From positions 248,001 to 312,000 of the forward strand of contig NZ_FOHJ01000004.1 in assembly GCF_900111405.1 (NCBI RefSeq): DNA of 64,000 nt, written 5' to 3'. The notes beneath the pieces are model-generated. The model was given only the letters and a program-made list of their open reading frames with translations. It had not been told where the DNA came from and did not search any database. Shown one piece after another: positions 28,388 to 35,738 of the stretch; within the stretch, counting starts at the first letter, position 1, and each line of letters starts with the position of its first letter. This stretch comes from Salinibacillus kushneri (GTDB lineage: Bacteria; Bacillota; Bacilli; Bacillales; Alkalibacillaceae). The position numbers and the translations under genes are program-made.

Positions 28388-29350
28388 TTATTGTACCACT
28401 TTTAGTGTAATATCTTGAACAAAATTTTTAGGTTTTGTCGGGTCAAATGCATATTCTAATTTCTCTTCATTAACAGTTACATCAACAACTCCTGCCTGAC
28501 CAATTCTCATCGTCACTTCTTTTTGATCAGCAAAATCAAATTCTTCTGGTGATTTGTCGGCTGTTAACATATCATCATAAATCACTTGTCCCTCTGCATT
28601 TCTTACAGTCAACCAGCTTTGGTCTGTTGCTGTTAACGTTACTTTAAATTCATCATCTTCGGGGAGTGTTACTTCATATTCAGCAGAAAGTCCGCCACTA
28701 TTTGATTGATCGGCTAAATTAAGCTCAGTTTTAGATTCTTCTTGTTGACTTGCTTCATTCTCAGCATTTTCATTGCCTTCAGTATTTCCTGCATTTCCAT
28801 TACCTTCATCTTTATTCTCTTCATTCGCTGTGCCTTCTGCATCAGAATTAGAATCTGATTCGTTTTCTTCTGTATTGTTGTTCTCCTGTGCTTGATTTCC
28901 ACGTGTAATTTCCACCTCATCAGGATTTTCTTCATTTGGTGATTCTTCTGGTTCAATGGTCTGTTGATAAAAAAAGTAAGCAAATACCACAATAGCAACA
29001 ATTAAAAGAACCGTTAAAATTTTGGGGATGACAGAAAATAACATGGAATGTTTCTCAGAAGATGGTTGTTTGCTATGCTTCTGAACTCGACTTATCCGTT
29101 CATATTCCTCCTGTTCAGAGGATGGAAGTTCTTCTTCATATTCTTCTAATAATTGATCTGCATTTAGTCCAACGGTATTGGCGTATTCACGTATAAATGC
29201 TCTAGTATAAAAAGTTCCTGGTAAAACGCTTAATTGGCCTTCCTCAATGGCTTGTAAATAGCGCGTTTGAATTTTTGTCATTTCTTGTATATTAGAAAGA
29301 GAAAGGCCTTTTTCCTCTCTAGCCTCTTTTAATCTTTGTCCTAATTCCAT
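28388..29350 (-). CDS. ymfM: YmfM, RodZ-like cell-shape membrane protein
   Basis: 320 residues. Layout: cytoplasmic helix-turn-helix of the Xre-like RodZ type (1-75; LGQRLKEAREEKGLSLSNI, LPGTFYTRAFIREYA), charged linker, one membrane helix (VIPKILTVLLIVAIVVFAYFF, about 105-125), an extracellular low-complexity acidic Asn/Glu/Gly stretch (about 135-205), and a C-terminal DUF4115 beta domain (about 215-320). RodZ links MreB to wall synthesis. The start MELGQRLKEA at 29350 is favoured by family alignment. The acidic linker is longer and more acidic than in B. subtilis, as one expects for an extracellular region in a salt-adapted host (inference). Confidence 0.9.
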   Translation of the reverse strand: MELGQRLKEAREEKGLSLSNIQEMTKIQTRYLQAIEEGQLSVLPGTFYTRAFIREYANTVGLNADQLLEEYEEELPSSEQEEYERISRVQKHSKQPSSEKHSMLFSVIPKILTVLLIVAIVVFAYFFYQQTIEPEESPNEENPDEVEITRGNQAQENNNTEENESDSNSDAEGTANEENKDEGNGNAGNTEGNENAENEASQQEESKTELNLADQSNSGGLSAEYEVTLPEDDEFKVTLTATDQSWLTVRNAEGQVIYDDMLTADKSPEEFDFADQKEVTMRIGQAGVVDVTVNEEKLEYAFDPTKPKNFVQDITLKVVQ

Positions 29351-29368
29351 CTTTAACACCATCCATCC

Positions 29369-30163
29369 TTAAAAGTCAAACATTGAAAAACCATCATTTT
29401 GAGAAAAAGTAGGACGTTCAACACTTTCATACGTAATTTCTTCATCCTCTTCTGTTCTTAGTTCAATAATATAATCAAAATCTTGTAACGTATATTCTGT
29501 GTGCTGAACAAGAATGTCAGGATGTTCAACAACCTTTGTAGCTGACATACGCATTATCTCACGAATTAATTGCCAGTGTTTTTCACTTGCTCGTTTAGTT
29601 GATACAATACCATCTATAATAAAAAGGTTATCCTCATCATACTCATCTCTAATGAGCTGATTGCGTACCGTTTGTTTCAATAAGGTGCTAGAAACAAATA
29701 GCCATCTCTTGTTAGCACAAACACTTGCTGCTACAATTGACTCTGTTTTCCCAACTCTAGGCATTCCTCTTATCCCGATTAGTTTATGCCCTTCCTTTTT
29801 ATATAATTCAGCCATGAAGTCAACAAGAAGTCCTAGTTCATCCCGAATAAAACGAAATGTTTTTTTATCATCAACATCACTATGTATGTAGCGCCCATGT
29901 CTAACAGCTAAACGATCCCGTAATTTGGGCAGTCGTAATTTTGTAACCCTAATGGTTTCCATTGTATCAAGAATGGATTTTAGACGTTTTATTTGTTCTT
30001 CATGCTTACTGAGTAGAAGCATCCCTCTACGGGAATTTTCAACACCATTAATGGTCACAATATTAATCGACAGCATGCCTAATAAAGAAGATATATCGCC
30101 TAATAAACCAGGACGGTTCGTTTGAATTTCGTACTCTAAGTACCATTCTTGTTTTTCCTCCAT
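29369..30163 (-). CDS. ymfK: YmfK, DUF3388 protein with ACT-like domain and P-loop
   Basis: 264 residues. N-terminal ACT-like domain (about 3-75; NRPGLLGDISSLLGMLSINI), followed by the DUF3388 part containing a Walker A-like segment GMPRVGKTES near residue 145 and LFIIDGIV later. The start MEEKQEWYLEYE at 30163 follows AAAGGGG by 7 nt. It sits 18 nt upstream of ymfM. No function is established for the family; the combination suggests a ligand-sensing nucleotide-binding protein, which is inference. Confidence 0.88.
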   Translation of the reverse strand: MEEKQEWYLEYEIQTNRPGLLGDISSLLGMLSINIVTINGVENSRRGMLLLSKHEEQIKRLKSILDTMETIRVTKLRLPKLRDRLAVRHGRYIHSDVDDKKTFRFIRDELGLLVDFMAELYKKEGHKLIGIRGMPRVGKTESIVAASVCANKRWLFVSSTLLKQTVRNQLIRDEYDEDNLFIIDGIVSTKRASEKHWQLIREIMRMSATKVVEHPDILVQHTEYTLQDFDYIIELRTEEDEEITYESVERPTFSQNDGFSMFDF

Positions 30164-30273
30164 AGCCAAACCCCTTTATCATCAGGAATCATCAAAACCC
30201 ATATTAATTACTATGATAAATGATTTTTCAATATTAGAAAAGGATATATTTCGCATAATTCTACAAATTATTA

Positions 30274-30394
30274 AGAAAAGCGAAGGCGACTGGTTAGATT
30301 CCACAGCATAAGCAGAATACACGCAGTGGTATGCCTTTCACCACGTAGTGAATTCTGCTTATGTCTGCTTGAATCTAGGAGCCATAGCTGGACA
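30274..30394. repeat. Composite hairpin repeat, copy B1 (complete)
   Basis: Flank GAAAAGCGAAGGCGACTGG, then nested stems: outer AGATTC (30296-30301) / GAATCT (30371-30376); middle CATAAGCAGAAT (30307-30318) / ATTCTGCTTATG (30352-30363), 12 bp perfect; inner GTGGT (30326-30330) / ACCAC (30340-30344). Ends AGGAGCCATAGCTGGACAA and runs straight into copy B2. Confidence 0.88.
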
Positions 30395-30495
30395 AAGAAA
30401 AGCGAAGGCGACTGGTTACGTCAGGCGGGATAAGCAGAATACATGGAGTTATACGGGTTTAGCTACCGAATGGCTAAATAACCGAAGACACTGTC
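30395..30495. repeat. Composite hairpin repeat, copy B2 (diverged)
   Basis: Starts with a second GAAAAGCGAAGGCGACTGG, keeps GGGATAAGCAGAATACATGGAGT, then departs from B1. It forms its own hairpin GGTTTAGC / GCTAAA...ACC near 30457-30483. The right border is uncertain. Confidence 0.65.
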
Positions 30496-30514
30496 CCGAT
30501 GCCATAGTAGTTGG

Positions 30515-30680
30515 TTTGAAGGACATTTTCATACCATATACATTAATTTTGTCCTTCATATCCTTTATGAAGGACAATTATCATAGATTTTTCTTTATTT
30601 TGCTTTTCAAAAGCATTAGGAAGGACATTTTAGGTGAATTTTTACTTTTATTTGTTCTTCATTTCTCTCATGAAGGGGAT
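30515..30680. repeat. GAAGGACA hairpin cluster
   Basis: GAAGGACATTTT occurs at about 30519 and again near 30631. Between them a 12-bp perfect stem TTGTCCTTCATA (30549-30560) / TATGAAGGACAA (30566-30577) with a 5-nt loop. A further TCATGAAGGGG follows near 30670. Sequence-related motifs in both orientations, unrelated to the neighbouring composite repeat. Confidence 0.6.
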
Positions 30681-30750
30681 TTCCTCTACTCCATTTACAG
30701 ATATTGGCCACCATCTTCTTACGCATATCGTACGTAATGAAATTTCACGA

Positions 30751-30786
30751 AAATAAAACAAGAGGGTAAACTCCCTCTTGTTTTAT
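30751..30786 (-). terminator. ymfJ terminator, overlapping the stop codon
   Basis: Minus-strand stem AATAAAACAAGAGGG / CCCTCTTGTTTTATT with a 6-nt loop. The left arm contains the ymfJ TAA. Confidence 0.85.
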
Positions 30787-31043
30787 TGCATCGTCCCATC
30801 ATTTTGTACCATCTTAACCATCATGTTCGCAATTGCGTGCTTTTCATCATTAGAAGCGACATTCCATAAATCTCTAAGAATCGCTTCCTGATCATTTTTT
30901 GCGTCCACTTGGGTTGCTAAATAATCGCCAACCTCATAAGCTAGGTCACTAATTTCCTGCTGGGATAATCCTTGACCTTCTGCATTATGCATCTTGTCAC
31001 CTAAAAAGTCTTTCCATGAATCAAAATTATCTAAGATGGACAT
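30783..31043 (-). CDS. ymfJ: YmfJ, DUF3243 protein
   Basis: 86 residues. Small acidic, mainly helical protein matching B. subtilis YmfJ (SWKDFLGDKMHNAEGQGLSQ, DYLATQVDAKN, ANMMVKMVQNDG). Function unknown. GGAGG lies before the ATG. In B. subtilis ymfJ and ymfK are adjacent; here they are separated by about 600 nt of repeats. Confidence 0.9.
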   Translation of the reverse strand: MSILDNFDSWKDFLGDKMHNAEGQGLSQQEISDLAYEVGDYLATQVDAKNDQEAILRDLWNVASNDEKHAIANMMVKMVQNDGTMQ

Positions 31044-31122
31044 GTTAGTTCCTCCTTCAAATTGGACCTTTCATGATTAGTGTGAACCGGATAAGGCTGA
31101 TTATTCACAAAAGGAATGCATT

Positions 31123-31842
31123 TTAAGAGGAAAAGCCTCCATTAACATTAATAATTTGTCCATCTATATATTGTGCACGCTCACTCAACAAAAATTGAAC
31201 AGTATTCGAAACATCCTGCGTGCTTCCAAATCTTTTTTGTGAAATTTTATCAATCAATGCATTTCGTTCTTCATCTGCTAAATGTTCATTCATTTTTGTA
31301 TCAATCACACCCGGACTAACAGCATTAACACGAACGCCGCTAGCAGCAACTTCTTTTGACAGCGCCTTTACAAAACTATTTTGAGCTCCCTTAACTGTTG
31401 AATACATGACTTCATAACTCGCCCCTATATCTCCCCAGATCGAACTTATAAGCAAAATGCTGCCGCTTTTTCTTCTAATCATATCTGGAAGAAGCTGGCG
31501 AGTAATTTTCATAGGTGCCTGCACATGAAGCATCATCATTTCATCCATATCGTTATCCGTTACATCCTGAAATAGACCAAACATGGCTTTACCACTCGCG
31601 TGAACAAAGGCATCAATCTGGAAATGAAGCTTATCAAGTAACGATTGAATGCCTTCCAGCGTTGATAAGTCCGCCTGAATAAAGGAAAGAATAGATTCAA
31701 CTGGTAAATTTTTTGCTTGGCTTCTTAAACGTTCCAAATTCTGATTGCAATGTAAAATCACCTGCCAGCCATTCTGGACAAGATCTTCAGCAATTTTTCC
31801 TCCAATTTCTCCACTAGCCCCTGTAATTAAACATGTTTTCAT
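31123..31842 (-). CDS. ymfI: YmfI, short-chain reductase (EF-P modification type)
   Basis: 239 residues. Classical SDR fold: TGASGEIGGKIA cofactor loop, LLISSIWGD serine, YSTVKGA catalytic Tyr-x3-Lys, and RVNAVSPGVIDT. B. subtilis YmfI reduces the 5-aminopentanone group attached to elongation factor P, and the same reaction is likely here because of the conserved ymfF-ymfH-ymfI order. General FabG-like activity is the alternative. It follows ymfH by 21 nt. Confidence 0.9.
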   Translation of the reverse strand: MKTCLITGASGEIGGKIAEDLVQNGWQVILHCNQNLERLRSQAKNLPVESILSFIQADLSTLEGIQSLLDKLHFQIDAFVHASGKAMFGLFQDVTDNDMDEMMMLHVQAPMKITRQLLPDMIRRKSGSILLISSIWGDIGASYEVMYSTVKGAQNSFVKALSKEVAASGVRVNAVSPGVIDTKMNEHLADEERNALIDKISQKRFGSTQDVSNTVQFLLSERAQYIDGQIINVNGGFSS

Positions 31843-31863
31843 CTTTCAAAGTTCCTTTCTCTA

Positions 31864-33147
31864 TTACTCAGGAAGGATATAACACGTACTAATGCGATCC
31901 TCACTAATCCAGCTTTGTACGATTTCTTCAAAGTCTTCTTTCGTCATAGCATGTAACGTTTCATAAAGATCAAAATAATTTAAGCCTAGCTGGTGGTAAT
32001 CGATAAATTGATTAGCCGTTCCTTCTAATGAATTTAATGTTTTAAGGAGATCCCCCATTTGTTTACGCTTCATTCGGGCAAAACTTTCCTCACACCATTG
32101 TTCAGTTTTAATTTTTAACAGCATCTCCTGTAATTTTGCTGATAGTTCCTTTGGTTTTTGGGTGTTTCCGCCTACAAAGGAAAATGCAAAGTTTTCTTCA
32201 ATATGAATTTCGTAATCAAAACCATCTTCAATGAGATCTTCATTATATAATTCCTCATAGTAAGGACCACTCTTGGAAAATAAAGAGTCATAAACCATTT
32301 GGGTTACTAATTTTAATTTAGGGAGGTGATCATAGGTTAACTGGGACGGGTCTTCTTTTATCCCTACTAAGCATTTTGAAATAGAGATAGGCATATGAAT
32401 TTCTTCTTCTTTCTTCGCTACCTGAACCGGTTCATCTGGAAAAGATCGTTTAATTTCTCCTGCTGGGCGGAAGGATTTGTTTTGTTGATTTTCTTTAATC
32501 TTTTTCATCATTTCCTCCGGCTCAAACTTACCCGTTACAAACAATATCATGTTAGAAGGATGATAAAATGTTTCGTAGCACGTATATAAATCATCCTTTG
32601 TAATTTTTTGTATGGAATCAACCGTCCCGGCAATATCAATTTTTACTGGGTGATTTTCATACATAGATCCAATCATACCAAAGAACAACCGCCAATCCGG
32701 CTGATCATCGTACATGTTAATTTCTTGAGCGATGATTCCTTTTTCTTTCTCAACGGTTTCTTCTGTAAAATAAGGATCCTGAACAAAATCTAAAAGAGTT
32801 TTCACATTTGCATCTACATTCTCTGTTGAAGAAAATAAATAAGCTGTACGTGTAAAAGATGTGAATGCGTTGGCAGATGCACCTTGCTTTGTAAATTGTT
32901 GAAACACATCACCATCTTCCTTTTCGAACATTTTATGCTCTAAGAAGTGGGCAATGCCATCTGGAACGGTCACATATTCATCTTTATCAAGAGGGGTAAA
33001 CGTATTATCAATGGACCCGTATTTTGTGGAAAAAATGCCAAAAGTTTTCTCCATTTCATCTCTAGGTAAAAGATAAACATCTAAACCATTATCTAACGTT
33101 TCATAATATAGGGTTTCCTGAATTTGATTTAACGTTTTGGATTTCAT
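31864..33147 (-). CDS. ymfH: YmfH, M16 zinc metalloprotease with intact active site
   Basis: 427 residues. Keeps the inverted zinc motif HFLEH near residue 67 and the downstream glutamate region (EKEKGIIAQEINMY), so it should be catalytically active. Typical M16 two-domain layout. The start codon overlaps the ymfF stop by 4 nt (ATGA), indicating coupled, stoichiometric synthesis with YmfF. The pair looks like a heterodimer of one active and one inactive subunit, as in other M16 pairs. Peptide substrate unknown. Confidence 0.92.
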   Translation of the reverse strand: MKSKTLNQIQETLYYETLDNGLDVYLLPRDEMEKTFGIFSTKYGSIDNTFTPLDKDEYVTVPDGIAHFLEHKMFEKEDGDVFQQFTKQGASANAFTSFTRTAYLFSSTENVDANVKTLLDFVQDPYFTEETVEKEKGIIAQEINMYDDQPDWRLFFGMIGSMYENHPVKIDIAGTVDSIQKITKDDLYTCYETFYHPSNMILFVTGKFEPEEMMKKIKENQQNKSFRPAGEIKRSFPDEPVQVAKKEEEIHMPISISKCLVGIKEDPSQLTYDHLPKLKLVTQMVYDSLFSKSGPYYEELYNEDLIEDGFDYEIHIEENFAFSFVGGNTQKPKELSAKLQEMLLKIKTEQWCEESFARMKRKQMGDLLKTLNSLEGTANQFIDYHQLGLNYFDLYETLHAMTKEDFEEIVQSWISEDRISTCYILPE

Positions 33148-34427
33148 TTATTATCACCTTCACTCGTTAAAAAGTAAATGGTATCTAAATCAACCTTTTC
33201 GGCAAAGGAAATTAAGTCCTCTTTCTTTACCTGTTCCACTCCATTAAACATGTCACCAGGGGATCGTTTTTGATCGGCTAAAACCTGATGGTACATGAGT
33301 TCAATAATTCCGACTGGATGATCAAAGGTTTCTTTTAGCTGATGAATGGTTAATCGTTTCGTCTCCTCGACTTCCGTATCCGTAAAGTTACCCTTTTTCA
33401 TTTCCTCGAACTGCTTTATAATAATGTCTTTTGCTTTACCATATGCTTCAGGAGCAATTCCGCTAAATACAAGTAAAAGCCCTTTGTGACTTTCAAACCT
33501 TGAAGCAGCATAGTAAGCAAGCTGATGTTTTTCCCGAACATTCACAAATAATTTTGAATGAGGAAAACCTCCGAACAGTCCATTAAACACCTGCATGGTA
33601 AAATATTCAGAATCTTTAAAGGTTGTATTCGTTCGAAAACCCATATGCAGCTTACCCTGCTGTATTTTCTGCATTTCTGTCACTTCCTGATAGTTTTTCC
33701 TGGAAGATGTTTCTGTTACAATCGTCGGTTTATGAACAGGCTGTCTGTCAAAACTTAGAGCATTTTTCATTGCTTGCTTTGTCTGATCAACATCCACATC
33801 ACCTAAAAAAAACACATCCATATGATCCTGTTTTAACATGTTATGGAAGGTATCATATAAATTTTGACCATCAATGGAATCTAAGTCTTCTAAGTAACCA
33901 TGTACATGTGTTTCATATGGTTCATCCTTGCACATCTCATCAATTAAGCGCATGTTAGCATAGCTCATTTTCTGATCTTTGATGGATTCTATTTTTTGTC
34001 TAAGTGTATCCTTTTCTTTTTCAACGACTTCTGATTTAAATCCGTTTCCATCAGTATCTGGTTCAAAAAGAAGCTGTTGAACAAGCTGCAAAACCTCATC
34101 CATTAAGGAATCTTCTTCTGGTAAAAACTTTTCATTAACAAACGAAATACGAATGGTGATTAAATGATTTTCGCCCTTTTTAGAAACATCAATATTTAAA
34201 TCAGCACCATATAATTCATCCAGTCTTGTTCGTAACTTTCTCTCACTAGGATATTGCCTGGTTCCTTTTTGTAAAACAAAAGGAAGTAAGGCTCGCTTTG
34301 TGGCTGTATCCCGTTCTAAAGGAGCGAGAAAACGAACAACCAATACATTTGTTTTAAACTTTTTAGTTGGAATTACATGTAATTGATATCCTTTCATATC
34401 AAGCTGATGTTCCACTAATTCAGCCAT
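33144..34427 (-). CDS. ymfF: YmfF, M16-family protein lacking the zinc motif
   Basis: 427 residues. Clear M16 fold with the C-terminal signature GGFPHSKLFVNVREKHQLAYYA, but the N-terminal region where HxxEH should be reads ATKRALLPFVLQKGTRQYP, so the zinc ligands are absent. Likely the substrate-binding partner of YmfH. The start MAELVEHQL at 34427 is chosen because AAGGAGG lies 8 nt upstream; an in-frame ATG 11 codons earlier is rejected. Confidence 0.92.
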   Translation of the reverse strand: MAELVEHQLDMKGYQLHVIPTKKFKTNVLVVRFLAPLERDTATKRALLPFVLQKGTRQYPSERKLRTRLDELYGADLNIDVSKKGENHLITIRISFVNEKFLPEEDSLMDEVLQLVQQLLFEPDTDGNGFKSEVVEKEKDTLRQKIESIKDQKMSYANMRLIDEMCKDEPYETHVHGYLEDLDSIDGQNLYDTFHNMLKQDHMDVFFLGDVDVDQTKQAMKNALSFDRQPVHKPTIVTETSSRKNYQEVTEMQKIQQGKLHMGFRTNTTFKDSEYFTMQVFNGLFGGFPHSKLFVNVREKHQLAYYAASRFESHKGLLLVFSGIAPEAYGKAKDIIIKQFEEMKKGNFTDTEVEETKRLTIHQLKETFDHPVGIIELMYHQVLADQKRSPGDMFNGVEQVKKEDLISFAEKVDLDTIYFLTSEGDNK

Positions 34428-34731
34428 TCCTTTTACCTCCTTAAACATACAATCTCTCATTTAGCTTATCATGAAAAAGAAAAAGTATCCTTGTTAAAGC
34501 ATTAAGATTGAAAAAGGCCCTTTACTGTAAAATACAATAAAGGACCTCTATTCTCATTTCATTTGATTCAATTTAAAGGTTTTCTGAACGCTAAACGAAT
34601 TAAATGGTAAACTAAGCAGACCTTACACTATAAATAGGGTCCCTTGTTTAACATCTATGTTGGACAGTAAATTAATCCTTATTCAAAAGCGTTAGCGTTT
34701 CACAACCACCACCTTATGTTAAACACATGTT
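34428..34731. other. 304-nt gap between ymfF and ymfC
   Basis: Contains the ymfC terminator at 34506-34547 and otherwise AT-rich sequence without a recognisable gene. B. subtilis has ymfD and ymfE here; neither is present. Confidence 0.6.
34506..34547 (-). terminator. ymfC terminator
   Basis: Minus-strand stem AGGTCCTTTA / TAAAGGGCCT (one mismatch) followed by TTTTTC. It is about 185 nt beyond the ymfC stop. Confidence 0.65.
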
Positions 34732-35457
34732 TTATACTCTTTTTCTAACGACGTAAAAGCTGAATTTATCTGCTCTAAAGAAATTTTTAGAGAATAAAAC
34801 AGGCTCATCATTTTCATTATAGTGGATCTGTTTTAATAAAAGAAGAGATTGGTCCGGCTGACAATCCAGCAGTAAAGAAGCCTTTTCATGAAAACTAACG
34901 GGCTCTATTTTGGTTACTGCGTACATAATCTTCATTCCTGTATAATCTTCTATAACTTTGAGAAGTGAAGTATGCTTATGAACCCTTTCCAACGGGATAT
35001 ACTCAGGAATAATATGGTCAATACAATAAATGACTGGTGTGTCATTTGCTGTTCGTATCCGTTCGACTTCAACGATTTCTGATAATCTTATCTGATTAAA
35101 CTGAATCTTATCTTCCTTTGAGGGTTCAATCACTTCAGTTGAAAGAAATCTTGAGCCTGGTTTCATTCCTGTTTGGGCAATCATATCCGTTACACTGTAT
35201 AGTTGCTCAATTCCTGAGGAAAAAACAGACTTTTCTTTAACATAGGTGCCTAGTCCATGCTTTCTTATCACGATGTTATCTTCTTCTAAAATACGCAGTG
35301 CCTCTCTTAAAGTGGCCCGGGAAACACCTAATTGCTTTGATAATTCAAATTCAGATGGAAGTTTTTCACCTTCACGATATTTTTCCTTATCTATATCATC
35401 TTTAATTTGATCAATAACTTGTAAATATAAATGACGCGAATCATCACGAATCGACAT
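34732..35457 (-). CDS. ymfC: YmfC, GntR/HutC-family transcriptional regulator
   Basis: 241 residues. N-terminal GntR winged helix (about 5-75; EKLPSEFELSKQLGVSRATLREALRILEEDNIV) and C-terminal UTRA ligand-binding domain (about 95-235; EVERIRTANDTPVIYCIDHII). The start MSIRDDSRHL at 35457 follows GAGGTG by 6 nt. The effector is unknown. A short inverted repeat TTAAT-N7-ATTAA about 20 nt upstream could be an operator, unproven. Position next to spoIIIE is conserved with B. subtilis. Confidence 0.88.
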   Translation of the reverse strand: MSIRDDSRHLYLQVIDQIKDDIDKEKYREGEKLPSEFELSKQLGVSRATLREALRILEEDNIVIRKHGLGTYVKEKSVFSSGIEQLYSVTDMIAQTGMKPGSRFLSTEVIEPSKEDKIQFNQIRLSEIVEVERIRTANDTPVIYCIDHIIPEYIPLERVHKHTSLLKVIEDYTGMKIMYAVTKIEPVSFHEKASLLLDCQPDQSLLLLKQIHYNENDEPVLFSKNFFRADKFSFYVVRKRV

Positions 35458-35711
35458 TGCGTTCACCTCAAAAACACTTAATTAAACATATTAATCTTCA
35501 CTAACTATATCATTATTCGACAAGCAATTAAACATTACGTTGAAAATTCATTAAGTATTTTTATATTTCATAATGATTAGCTCACATAAAATAAACGTGG
35601 AAACGTCCCATTAGCGATGTACGGACTGGATAAAAGCTCAGGAAATGGACGTGGCCATTTCTGTAATCATTTTTACCCACAGAGCCCCAATTTTATCATT
35701 TCCTATAACAT

Positions 35712-35738
35712 AAAAAGCCTTCGCTGTGGAAGGCTTTT
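35712..35738 (-). terminator. spoIIIE terminator
   Basis: Minus-strand stem AAAAGCCTTC / GAAGGCTTTT with a 6-nt loop and TTTTTATG tail. It starts at the spoIIIE stop codon. Confidence 0.85.

Larger units (their letters stand above)
30170..30782. other. About 610-nt non-coding stretch between ymfK and ymfJ
   Basis: Contains repeat copies B1 and B2, then the GAAGGACA hairpin cluster, then the ymfJ terminator. A 129-codon open frame on the plus strand (30348-30737) runs through the repeats but has no family likeness and is most likely fortuitous. Confidence 0.7.

Noticed and set aside
30348-30737. 129-codon plus-strand ORF between ymfK and ymfJ
   Set aside because: It runs through repeat copies B1/B2 and the GAAGGACA cluster, has no credible RBS, and its translation matches no family.
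35639-35664. Hairpin GAAATGG / CCATTTC upstream of ymfC
   Set aside because: Short stem, no T-tail in either direction and no match to the repeat families; considered chance.
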